A stretch of 64,000 nt of DNA from Mimachlamys varia (taxonomy: Eukaryota; Mollusca; Bivalvia; Pectinida; Pectinidae), in assembly GCA_947623455.1 (NCBI GenBank), contig OX392534.1, positions 39,561,426 through 39,625,425 of the forward strand, given 5' to 3'. The notes under the pieces were generated by a model. The model was not told where the DNA came from. It saw only the letters and a list, made by a program, of their open reading frames with translations, and did not search any database. Positions 10,026-20,237 of the stretch are shown piece after piece (position 1 is the stretch's first letter; each line of letters begins with the position of its first letter). The translations under genes were made by a program, and so were the position numbers.

Positions 10026-13000
10026 TCAAATTATGTCCATGATCCAAACTTTGGACTCCAGTATTCCCATGAATTCGGATCTAAATTGTGGATAGTTCTC
10101 GTAATTCCTAGACAGTTCCAGGAGGCAGGAACAAGTGTGTGCAATTGGTCTTCTTGCTAGTCCGATGACATTCACAAAGGCAACTTGGATCTCCTTCTTT
10201 AACATCAGGTCAGACCCAGTGCAGAATCTAACGAACTTGCTTACAACATCACTGCTAAGTTCCCTAACGAACCGTTTGAGGTGGTTTGATACGGATTGCT
10301 CTTCTTCAGTCATACGTTCTGGGAACTTGAACATCCTGTTTACAAGCCTTGGTGTCGGAATGAGGTCGTCGTACAATTTATTCAGTCGTTCTGGGGGAAT
10401 GTGAAGCTGCTTGAGATGGGGCTGGAAACAGTCAGCAATGAACATCGGCGCTTGGATTATTTCCTTGTGAGCGATTTCCTCCAGTATTTTGGATAGGTTT
10501 TGTGCAGAAGGAAGTGTCTTAGATTCGTGAATTTCAAGTATATCTAAGATTTCGTCTTGTTCCACAGATTCAAAGTCGTTCAGAGCCTTTCTTAATGTGG
10601 TCTCCTCGTCCCGTGGAATGACCTGGAAGAATGCATCCAAAATAGGAGATGAAACGCTCCCATACAGACAAAGCTGGAGAAAAGGTAAGCACAACTGTAT
10701 GGGGAAGTATCCACATGTCTTCCAGCCAAATACTATTATACTAGCCACCGACTGCCATTGCTTTTCCCCGAAGTCATGTCTAAGGAGTGGAATTCTGAAC
10801 TTTGTACCCAGCGTGCATTGGTCATAGAAGGCAATCCAAAAGTCTGCCAAAGCATCTCTGGTTACACCGCCGCCGTCTTCTGCGGCCTCTATACTACCGT
10901 CTGGCATCACCATCTGAATGGACACGATGTCTTTGGAAGGGTCAATTGTGATGAACGCATCGATAAATTCCTTCAACAAATGGCCACGATGGAGTTTTAC
11001 TGTAACCTCCTTTACAGGTGGATCAATCTGTGTAGGTTGTTGTGTGGATTACAATGCTGGGTCAGGAAGAAAATTATTTTCTCTCATATCTCGCCATGTT
11101 GGATAGAGTTTGCCCATGTAAGAAAGCTATGTAAGAAAAATCTATCTTACATAGCATATCACGCGACGTGACGTCACAATGGCTCAACAATGACGTGACG
11201 TCACGAATACGGTAAACTCTGATGCCGGAAAGCGAAAACGACGGCGTGATGAAATTGAAACCTTTCACAAAATTTAAACCATAAACGCCAGAAAGGTGAG
11301 ATTAAATTTTATGAGCAAACTTCGTTTGCAAATATAGGGTATGCTTAATCTCGCTATCTAATTTGTTTTCGTCAAAAAAGCCCTAGGAAAAAGTTGAAAT
11401 TTTCAAAATGGTAGCCAGTGAAAACGTATTTTCATGGTTTTTGAGCTTATTTGGGTAGTTGATATGAGAGAAAAAGACTCTTTCATTATGTGTGTATGTA
11501 GGATAGAGATATTCCACCCTCGGGATCACAAAATGTGGTAAAACCCTCGGCAAGCCTCGGGTTTCACCACATTTTGTGACCCCTCGGGTGGAATATCCCT
11601 ATCCTACATACACGCATATGAAAGAGTCTTATAATCATCAGCATCAGTATTATCGTCAGGTATTGGTAGTCCCGCAAGCTCCATTGCATGAGAAAGAATG
11701 TCCCCGTTATCAAGACTTTCTGGCCTGTCTGGCAGTATCAATTCTTCGACGTCTCCTGATGTTGCCCGAGATGTAGAGGACTCCGGCAATTCTTCCACAT
11801 CAGAAGGATCATTGCTCCTGCATGATGTTGCCAAATAAAACCGCAAAATTGGCATCTTTGTCTTCTCATACATCTCCGCCAATGTTATGTCGTCCTCAAT
11901 TGGGCGGTCTGAAAAATCCCATAGATCGAATTTGAATTCTGAACTGGGTCCTTTTGAAGACACACCTCCCGGGAAAAACAATTTGATAGCCTCTTCCATT
12001 ATGTCTTTCTTTGCTGCCGTTTTTTCCATTTCGGTTTTTCTAGTGCCTCCTCCATTTTTCTTCCGAATTTGGAGACTACGCTGATGGGCTTTATGTATCC
12101 AGCCGATCTCTATTTGTCTCTTTTGCTTAACGGCAAACCGATTTCCAAATGGGCGATGAGGAGTCCTCATGTCTTCCTCTTCTGTGTCGTCAGTATTATT
12201 GGACGCCTTATGAAGTTTTTCTTGGAGAATAGTTAGAAGTTTGTTTTTTCTCTTTTTGGGTCTTTCCTGACTATGCAAATGAGCCCTTAATCTCAGCCGA
12301 TCACCATGGTGAGGTAGGTAGTACATAAGTTCCTCATCACTCATGTGGTTTACAAGATCTGGAGTAATCTGAAAAACCAACAAATGGCAAATGAAAACGT
12401 TTTTGTAAAATGTTATTAATACAAAATGTAATTAAATACTGCATTGCAGTGTCTACTGCTTTAGTCATAGTGATTCAGTCGAGATAACAAGACCAAAATC
12501 TCAAAGGATATGTCATTGGAGCAACACAGCACGGCGTTTTACGTATGATAGTTATACATTTTACGTCGGTATTTCCATTCGCATTATGGATGTAAAGTGC
12601 CATCAATGTATTTTTAAGGATACTTCGTTTTATGTTCCTGTTTTAACCGTGACTTATATATTTTTAAGAATGTACCCATCATCTCTAGAATCAACTGTTG
12701 GTTATTACCCATCTAACTTAGATTAAAAAGAACAAAGGTACCTTATTTGATAACGGAGTGTATGTATTGACAATAATGGATTGTATGTGTCTGACAATAA
12801 TGGATTGTATGTATTGACAATAATGGATTGTATGTATTGACAATAATTGATTGTATGTATTGACAATAACGGGGTGTATGTGTTGATAATAATGGATTGT
12901 ATGTGTCTGACAATGATGGATTGTATGTGTCTATGTCAATAATGGATTGTATGTATCTGACAATACTGGATTGTATGTGTCTATGTCAATAATGGATTGT

Positions 13001-16000
13001 ATGTGTCTTACAATAATGGAATGTATGTATCTGACAATAATGGATTGTATGTGTCTGACAATACTGGATTGTATGTGTCTATGTCAATAATGGTTTGTAT
13101 GTATCTGACAATAATGGATTGTATGTATCTGACAATAATGGAGTGTCTATGTCTGACAATAATGGATTGTATGTATCTGACAATAATGGATTGTATGTTT
13201 CTATGTCAATAATGGATTGTTTGTGACTGACAATAATGGATTGTATGTGTCTATGCCAATAAAATGTTTGAAAAACAAAAACAAGAAAAGGTGTCTCATA
13301 TTGAGGTCATCTAAGGCATTGCCGAGACTCTTCATTAAATATCACTGTCTTTAAGTTCAAATTATCATTAAAATAAATGTTCTTGTTTTAATATTCTTCT
13401 TCGCTTTTTATTCTTAGAAAAGCAAGTTTTACGAAAGAGTTTCTGATTCTGATATGTTACCTTTGTTCTTAGGTTAAAATATTGTAGATTAAAGGATGCT
13501 CTGGATTAACTCTTTCTGCAGATCATGTGCCATTTTCATATAGCGAAATCTATTTGTCAACTTGAGTGGTACAAGTGGATAATTCAGATCAATATTTAAT
13601 GATAAGTAGCCAAATGGTATTTCACAAGAACATTTTTTTTAGGTATGATCATGAAACAGATTAAAATACTATACTCTAATACACAGCGTCACCTCTCTTT
13701 ACATTGTCTCTCACCACAAAGAAAGTTGTTTACTTCGTAGAGTGGTTCTGGTGTTGTGTTATGTGGTTTGCGGAATACCCGGAAATGATAACATCAAAAA
13801 TGCCTACCTTCAACTTTTACAGTACGCAATTCAGCTCCACAATATCATTTATACAGTTTATTCAATTTACAGTTATGTATGATCTCCTCTAATCAAATCA
13901 TAGATTTGTTTTTTTGTATTATAACTTATAGTAGATCGTTGGTTGGGGGAAGGGGCACGATGTCTGTAAGCCATGAAATACACGTGTGTATGTTGGGGGA
14001 GGGACATGATGTCTGTAGGCTGTGAAATACACGTGTGTATGTTGGGGGAGGGGCATGATGTCTGTAGGCTGTGAAATACGACGTGTGTATATTGGGGGAG
14101 GGGCATGATGTCTGTAGGCTGTGAAATACGACGTGTGTATGTTGGGGGAGGGGCATGATGTCTGTAAGCCATGAAATACGACGTGTGTATGTTGGGGGAG
14201 GGGCATGATGTCTGTAAGCCATGAAATACACGTGTGTATGTTGGGGGAGGGGCATGATGTCTGTAGGCTGTGAAATACACGTGTGTATGTTGAGGGAGGG
14301 AGCATGATGTCTATAAGCCATGAAATACGACGTGTGTATGTTGGGGGAGGGGCATGATGTATGTAAGCCATGAAATACACGTGTGTATGTTGGGGGAGGG
14401 ACATGATGTCTGTAGGCTGTGAAATACACGTGTGTATGTTGGGGGAGGGGCATGATGTCTGTAGGCTGTGAAATACGACGTGTGTATATTGGGGGAGGGG
14501 CATGATGTCTGTAGGCTGTGAAATACGACGTGTGTATGTTGGGGGAGGGGCATGATGTCTGTAAGCCATGAAATACGACGTGTGTATGTTGGGGGAGGGG
14601 CATGATGTCTGTAAGCCATGAAATACACGTGTGTATGTTGAGGGAGGGGCATGATGTCTGTAAGCCATGAGATACGACGTGTGTATGTTGGGGGAGGGGC
14701 ATGATGTATGTAAGCCATGAAATACGACGTGTGTATGTTGGGGGAGGGGGCATGATGTCTATAAGCCATGAAATACGACGTGTGTATGTTGGGGGAAGGG
14801 CATGATGTATGTAAGCCATGAAATACACGTGTGTATGTTGGGGGAGGGGCATGATGTCTGTAGGCTGTGAAATACGACGTGTGTATGTTGAGGGAGGGGC
14901 ATGATGTCTATAAGCCATGAAATACGACGTGTGTATGTTGGGGGAAGGGCATGATGTATGTAAGCCATGAAATACACGTGTGTATGTTGGGGGAGGGGCA
15001 TGATGTCTATAAGCCATGAAATACGACGTGTGTATGTTGGGGGAGGGGCATGATGTATGTAAGCCATGAAATACACGTGTGTATGTTGGGGGAGGGGCAT
15101 GATGTCTGTAGGCTGTGAAATACACGTGTGTATGTTGAGGGAGGGGGCATGATGTCTATAAGCCATGAAATACGACGTGTGTATGTTGGGGGAGGGGCAT
15201 GATGTCTGTAGGCTGTGAAATACGACGTGTGTATGTTGGGGGAGGGGCATGATGTCTGTAGGCTGTGAAATACACGTGTGTATGTTGGGGGAGGGGCATG
15301 ATGTCTGTAGGCTGTGAAATACACGTGTGTATGTTGGGGGAGGGGCATGATGTCTGTAGGCTGTGAAATACACGTGTGTATGTTGGGGGAGGGGCATGAT
15401 GTCTGTAAGCCATGAAATACGACGTGTGTATGTTGGGGGAGGGGCATGATGTCTGTAGGCTGTGAAATGCACGTGTGTATGTTGAAGGAGGGGCATGATG
15501 TCTGTAAGCCATGAAATACGACGTGTGTATGTTGGGGGAGGGGCATGATGTCTATAAGCCATGAAATACGACGTGTGTATGTTGGGGGAGGGGCATGATG
15601 TATGTAAGCCATGAAATACACGTGTGTATGTTGGAGGAGGGGGCATGATGTCTGTAGGCTGTGAAATACACGTGTGTATGTTGGGGGAGGGGCATGATGT
15701 CTATAAGCTATGAAATACGACGTGTGTATGTTGGGGGAGGGGCATGATGTATGTAAGCCATGAAATACACGTGTGTATGTTGGGGGAGGGGCATGATGTC
15801 TGTAGGCTGTGAAATACACGTGTGTATGTTGAGGGAGGGGCATGATGTCTATAAGCCATGAAATACGACGTGTGTATGTTGGGGGAGGGGACATGATGTC
15901 TGTAGGCTGTGAAATACACGTGTGTATGTTGGGGGAGGAGGCATGATGTGCCATGTCAGGGTGAACAATACTTGCATCAAAAGAATACTGTATGTGTCTT

Positions 16001-16071
16001 ACCTTTTCATTCTCCATTTTATCGCCAGCCTCGATCGAAATCTTCTTAATAAACGATATGAACGCATCCAT
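10026..16071 (-). CDS. HECT-type E3 ubiquitin ligase-like protein of the transposon
   Basis: Three exons read on the minus strand. Exon 1 is 16071-16003 (23 aa, donor AAG|GTAAGA). Exon 2 starts at 12368 (acceptor TTTTTCAG, phase 0), is open to 11604, and has an unresolved 3' end. Exon 3 is 11027-10026 (about 333 aa, stop at 10026). Exon 2 contains YYLPHHGDRLRL, a basic stretch, then RKKNGGGTRK and FKFDLWDF, blocks I recall from invertebrate HECT proteins linked to this integrase family. Exon 3 is the HECT-like C-lobe region with VTRDALADFW, LRHDFGEKQW and RRPIAHTCSCLLEL. The Cys codon at 10133-10131 sits where HECT ligases carry the catalytic thioester Cys (AHTC). The exon 2 to exon 3 link is the weak point: a foldback repeat (11474-11630) begins inside the end of exon 2 and may have disrupted it. 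A small missing exon is also possible. A TATA box lies at 16121-16130. Confidence 0.72.
11126..11155. repeat. short perfect hairpin in the HECT gene
   Basis: GCTATGTAAGA and its complement TCTTACATAGC are separated by 8 bp. TGACGTCA octamers follow at 11169-11176 and 11196-11203, each preceded by GACG. This lies between exons 2 and 3 of the HECT gene. Confidence 0.65.
11474..11630. mobile_element. 157-bp foldback (MITE-like) insertion
   Basis: The left arm begins AAGACTCTTTCATTATG and the right arm ends with its near complement CATATGAAAGAGTCTT. The arms are about 72 bp each, with few mismatches, around a ~13-bp loop. The right arm covers the last codons of the exon 2 frame of the HECT gene. 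I see no convincing target duplication. Confidence 0.75.
12753..13262. repeat. 24-bp minisatellite (about 21 copies)
   Basis: The unit is TTGTATGTGTCTGACAATAA plus TGGA, with variants of 18-27 bp. It lies inside intron 1 of the HECT gene. The small open frame at 12997-13212 is an artefact of the repeat. Confidence 0.85.
13935..15946. repeat. 50/51-bp minisatellite (about 40 copies)
   Basis: The unit contains GTGTATGTTGGGGGAGGGGC and ATGATGTCTGTAGGCTGTG or ...TAAGCCATG, then AAATAC plus ACG or GACG. Units of 50 and 51 bp are interspersed. Several minus-strand frames stay open for 100-400 codons, with HAPPPTYTR-type repeats, purely because of the period. It sits in intron 1 of the HECT gene; the intron's 5' splice site at 16002-16001 lies just beyond it. 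Confidence 0.92.
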
Positions 16072-16102
16072 TGTGCTTCTCGGTCCAAGTATGAAAAGGA
16101 AG

Positions 16103-16130
16103 CTTATATACATTCATCTCTTATATATCC
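16103..16130 (-). promoter_or_regulatory. TATA elements of the HECT gene
   Basis: On the minus strand GGATATATAA (16130-16121) and TATATAAG (16110-16103) lie 32-60 bp upstream of the ATG at 16071 and directly inside the right palindrome array. This mirrors the arrangement at the integrase gene. Confidence 0.55.
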
Positions 16131-16137
16131 TCTTATT

Positions 16138-16534
16138 TTACGTTATAACGTGTTTGTTTCACGTTATTACGTGTTTATTTTACGTTATAACGTGAATGTT
16201 TACGTTATTACGTGTTTATTTTACGTTATTACGTGTTTGTTTCACGTTATTACGTGTTTATTTTACGTTATAACGTGAATGTTTACGTTATTACGTGTTT
16301 GTTTCACGTTATTACGTGTTTATTTTACGTTATAACGTGTTTATTTTTTACGTTATTACGTGTTTATTTTCCGTTATTACGTGTTTGTTTTGCATTATTA
16401 CGAGTTTGTTTGTGTTATAACGTGTTTGTTCGCGTTATAACGTGTTTGTTTGCGATATAACGTGTTTTTTCGCGTTATAACGACTTTTCAGGTTTTTTCT
16501 TTCCTTACAACGGTGACTCTAATAGGCTTTCGTA
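16138..16534. repeat. right terminal inverted repeat with palindrome array
   Basis: About 17 copies of CGTTATAACGTG/CGTTATTACGTG with TTTGTTT or TTTATTT linkers end at about 16484. A ~50-bp unique terminus (16485-16534) then matches the left end in inverse orientation with one or two differences. It is shorter than the left array (about 35 copies). The direct repeat CAAAAC follows at 16535-16540. Confidence 0.85.
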
Positions 16535-16540
16535 CAAAAC
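16535..16540. repeat. right target site duplication CAAAAC
   Basis: Identical to 5352-5357 on the other side of the element. Confidence 0.8.
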
Positions 16541-16701
16541 CAAGAGTTTGTGTCCTGCAGCTTTGCTGCATTTTCTTGTTAGTGTCGCAAAAGAAAACTA
16601 GTATTTCTTCTGTTTCTAGGGAAAGTTTCGCTATAGTGGCTGATTGTCGCCATTTTTCCATTTGTAAAGTATGCATAGTGTCTGCAGTTCGAGCTTCTTA
16701 A

Positions 16702-17840
16702 TATCTGAGTTTATAGTTTCTATGTTTATAGTTTCTATGTTAATAGTTTCTATGTTTATAGTTTCTATGTTAATAGTTTCTATGTTTATAGTTTCTATGT
16801 TTATAGTTTCCATGTTTATAGTTTCCGTGTTTATAGTTTCCGTGTTTATAGTTTCTATGTTTATAGTTTCTGTGTTTATAGTTTCCGTGTTTATAGTTTC
16901 TATGTTTATAGTTTCTATGTTTATAGTTTCTGTGTTTATAGTTTCCATGTTTATAGTTTCCGTGTTTATAGTTTCCGTATTTATAGTTTCTATGTTTATA
17001 GTTTCTATGTTTATAGTTTCTATGTTTATAGTTTCCATGTTTATAGTTTCCGTATTTATAGTTTCTATGTTTATAGTTTCCGTATTTATAGATTCCGTGT
17101 TTATAGTTTCCGTATTTTTAGATTCCGTAATTATAGTTTCCGTGTTAATAGTTTCTATGTTTATAGTTTCTGTGTTTATAGTTTCCGCGTTAATTGTTTC
17201 CGTGATTATAGTTTCCGTGTTTATAGTTTCCGTGTTAATAGTTTCCATGATTATAGTTTCCGTGTTAATAGTTTCCATGATTATAGTTTCCGCGTTAATA
17301 GTTTCCATGATTATAGTTTCCGTGTTTATAGTTTCCGTGTTAATAGTTTCCATGATTATAGTTTCCGTGTTAATAGTTTCCATGATTATAGTTTCCGCGT
17401 TAATTGTTTCCGTGATTATAGTTTCCATGATTATAGTTTCCATGATTATAGTTTCCGTGTTTATAGTTTCCATGATTATAGTTTCCGCGTTAATTGTTTC
17501 CGTGATTATAGTTTCCGTGTTTATAGTTTCCGTGTTAATAGTTTCCATGATTATTGTTTCCGTGTTAATAGTTTCCATGATTATAGTTTCCGTGTTTATA
17601 GTTTCCATGATTATAGTTTCCGTGTTAATAGTTTCCATGATTATAGTTTCCGTGTTAATAGTTTCCATGATTATAGTTTCCGTGTTAATAGTTTCCATGA
17701 TTATAGTTTCCGTGTTTATAGTTTCCATGATTATAGTTTCCGTGTTAATAGTTTCCATGATTATAGTTTCCGTGTTCATATTTTCCTTGTTTATAGTTTC
17801 TGTTTTTATAGTTTCTCTGTTGATAGTGTCCGTGTTAATT
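16702..17840. repeat. 15-bp satellite array (about 75 copies)
   Basis: The unit is TTTATAGTTTCTATG with variants TTTCCGTG, TTAATAG and CATGATTATAG. The left half is mainly TATG/CCGTG variants. The right half alternates two variants, giving a 30-bp higher-order period. As 15 is a multiple of three, frames on both strands remain open for about 400 codons (IVSMF and NTETI repeats). I do not regard these as proteins. Confidence 0.92.
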
Positions 17841-18294
17841 GATCCTAACCCACAAAAGTGTAAATTTGATCTAAAATTAGTTTAGGTCCAAAACTAGCTA
17901 ACTAGTCTGTGACTTGGAAAACACTAAACATGTCATCAGATGTCTTAATATGTCTTAATTCTTTGTTACACGTGTAAGACGATGCCACGTGTTATCTTAT
18001 TGATACACTTCCAGTACTAAGAGATAGATGTTGTTTGGTTCATGTTTCTAAAACACCACAGATGAATTAACAAATTGAAAGATAACATTTTTGGAGAATG
18101 TTTTGTTTATTTCTTGAAAAGCATCGGATGGTGTGTTCAGAGTTGTGACTTTCCCACAAATTTCACCAATACGGCGTGTTTATTTGTCCTTTTGACCTCC
18201 TCAAACATCTAATACATATCTAAACTTAATTTTCTGTTTTTTAATGTTTTGTTTAGATTTGGAAGAAACAATCTTTAATTCTATGACTTGATAT
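17841..18294. other. gene-free spacer
   Basis: Around 17882-17905 TAGGTCCAAAACTAGCTAAC resembles an internal part of the hAT-like MITE at 19616-19824, so a short remnant is present. Nothing else is recognisable. Confidence 0.45.
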
Positions 18295-18368
18295 TTGTTC
18301 CATTTCTTTCACGCCGCCTCTTCATCTCAAATGAACTTGAAAGGGACATTATTAGAGTTCATTACCGC

Positions 18369-20123
18369 CTATCCCGTAGTTGTCTCCCTTCTTTCACGGC
18401 GCCTCTTAGCTTCCTCCAGTAACTCCTGCTTTCGGAGCCATTTTTCCCGACGATTCGCCAACATCAGCTCTCTGTTAGCTTTGGCCTTCTCTTGCTTCAA
18501 ATTGGACCTTTCCTTAGCTGCATGTGATTTTGGCTTCCTTCTGGCTTTCTTTCTCTCAACTTTAGCTTTGAGCGTTTCTTGCTTCATTTCTCTATTCAAT
18601 TTCGCTCTTTCTAATTTTTCATCAATTTTCATCAGTTCTGCATTGCCATCTTTGTTTACGGGGTATTTGTTCAATTTCTCCTCGATTTTTTTCTCTCCTT
18701 TCCTTTTCTTTCATCTTTCGTCTTTCTCTTGCTAGTTCTCTCCTTTCATCTGAAATACGTGCCATGTGTCCTTTTGCCTGCAACTCTTCGTCTTTGATAA
18801 GTTCTGCCATAATTTCTCTCTCTTCTGCAGTATAACCATTTGCAAGGGATGGAAGGAGTCGGAGACGATGCTGTGAAATGCCTTCCTCTGCGAGTATCTG
18901 GGCCATCAAAACACACTCTTCTTTGGTATACTGTGGCGCACCAGGAATTGGTTGAACCATTTCAATATCGGTGTTTAATTTTGGTTTTGGCTGTTTGCAG
19001 ACGGTATCCTTAATTTCGAAGGCGACTCCGCCACTGGCCTTTCTGGGTACGATACCTTCCTCTTTCAGTTGTTCCATTATAATTTCCTCCGCCTTCCTGG
19101 CGATGTTTATCATCGGTGTGCCTTGTTCTACGGGTACACTACGGGGGCTTCCTCTGACTACTTCCGTTGTAGCACGAGTTCCGGATGTCTCTAATAAAGG
19201 CAGTGGCGCTGTTTTCGCACCCGGGTCTGCCGCCGTGGATCCTTTAGTCTCCTGGTTGTTTGACGGTCCAACCTGCCAAAAAATAACATTACAGTAACAT
19301 TATTATTTGTATTCGTTCTGAAAGCAAATGACATGATATCTATACTGCGTTACATTTATCAAAACCACGATTCTAAACATTTGTTTGCAATACAAAGCAA
19401 AGAGCAAACTATTGATCTGAACAGTAGATTTAAGTACTAGTTTTTAGACAAAGTTTCGGACCGGAAGTAATTAAAAAATAGAACATTTGATATACCATAT
19501 AAAAGTACTTTTTTTTAAAATTAGATACATGAAACCTTTCAATATTCTCAAATGTACAGTCTTTTAAAAATATCCCGTTTATTTTGTTTGTGTGTGTAAA
19601 ATATGTACACTGATTCACAGGGACCTGAGAATTTGTTACACCTAGTTTTGACCTAAAATATGATGTTTAGAGTAATTTTACTCTTTTGGGGGGTTAAGAT
19701 CAATTTTCGATAAAAATGCCCCCCTCAATGGTCATAATAGCGTTTAAAGTTTTTAGAGTAAAATTGCTCTAAACATCCTATTTTAGGTCCAAAACTAGCT
19801 GTAACAAATTCTCAGGTCCCTGTGCACTGATAAGGAGCGAGCTTTAGGAAATCGAACCCCAACGACACTACCTTTATCACTTTTAATTGTCCTATTACAT
19901 AATATTAAAAACAAGACATTGACTAAATAGATATGTTGAGATGTTACTTGACTAGGCCGCCTTACAATTAAGATGAGCATGCGGAAGCCTTTATATAGAT
20001 AATCTATATAGAAATCACATTAATTACCTTGTTTTTTCTTCTTAATCTGTAACAGAATCGTTGCCATCTTGTCTGACTTCTCTCCCTGTCCTCATTTCGG
20101 GGTTTTGTATTAATACAGCCCAT
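18369..20123 (-). CDS. predicted lipid-anchored coiled-coil protein (apparent frameshift)
   Basis: Exon 1 is 20123-20028 (32 aa, donor AAG|GTAATT). Exon 2 begins at 19272 (acceptor TTTTTTGGCAG), phase 0. The N-terminus MGCINTKP has Gly2 and Cys3, a typical N-myristoylation/palmitoylation signal, followed by a basic segment (RRKNK), suggesting membrane attachment. Exon 2 has a low-complexity part, then EECVLMAQILAEEGISQHRL and a long Lys/Glu/Arg-rich helix likely to form a coiled coil. In one frame it stops at 18622. From a run of seven T (18686-18692) the neighbouring frame continues the same charged helix to a stop at 18369. The span 19272-18369 is 904 nt, one more than a multiple of three, so a single-base indel explains it. 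Full length would be about 332 aa, otherwise 248 aa. I do not recognise the family. Confidence 0.6.
19616..19824. mobile_element. complete 209-bp hAT-like MITE
   Basis: The ends are CACAGGGACCTGAGAATTTG and its inverse. Flanks are CACTGATT (19608-19615) and CACTGATA (19825-19832), a 7/8 match that fits the 8-bp target duplication of hAT elements. The inverted similarity extends about 65 bp inward on both sides. It lies in the single intron of the coiled-coil gene. A truncated copy is at 290-452. Confidence 0.75.
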
Positions 20124-20204
20124 TGTTTTACTAAGAGATATTTTAAAGCAGCTGTTTTGTAGAAAGCTAATAAGCGATCGTACATAGCAACATAGATCTA
20201 TTTG

Positions 20205-20237
20205 TGACGTCAACCAATAAAGGGGACTGTGACGTCA
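20205..20237 (-). promoter_or_regulatory. paired CRE sites and CCAAT box upstream of the coiled-coil gene
   Basis: TGACGTCA occurs at 20205-20212 and 20230-20237 with a CCAAT motif between them, 80-115 bp upstream of the ATG at 20123. TGACGTCA is the ATF/CREB binding palindrome; regulation by those factors is inferred. Confidence 0.5.

Larger units (their letters stand above)
5358..16534. mobile_element. 11.2-kb DNA transposon carrying a DDE integrase gene and a HECT-type E3 ligase-like gene
   Basis: The element starts TACGAAAGCCTATTAGAGTC at 5358 and ends with the reverse complement of that sequence at 16534. It is flanked by the perfect direct repeat CAAAAC (5352-5357 and 16535-16540), read as a 6-bp target site duplication. 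Inside each end lies an array of CGTTATAACG-type palindromes. Then come two genes pointing inward: an integrase (6182-9087, plus) and a HECT protein (16071 to 10026, minus). Each has a TATA box just inside its terminal array. Matching ends and an exact duplication indicate a fairly recent insertion. Other content is two minisatellites and a foldback insertion in the HECT gene. I see no DNA polymerase B, capsid, packaging ATPase or reverse transcriptase. The pairing of these two protein families I recall as common in invertebrate genomes; I cannot assign the element to a named superfamily. Confidence 0.88.

Noticed and set aside
13873..16113. Long minus-strand frames with HAPPPTYTR-type repeats
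   Set aside because: They are produced by a 50/51-bp minisatellite and occur in overlapping frames. Only the 23 codons at 16071-16003, upstream of a real donor, belong to a gene.
5358..16534. Polinton/Maverick element
   Set aside because: The 6-bp duplication and an integrase fit, but there is no DNA polymerase B, packaging ATPase, protease or capsid gene, and the termini differ in style.
16631..17885. About 400-codon frames on both strands
   Set aside because: A 15-bp satellite keeps every stop-free frame open; the sequence is simple repeats (IVSMF, NTETI).
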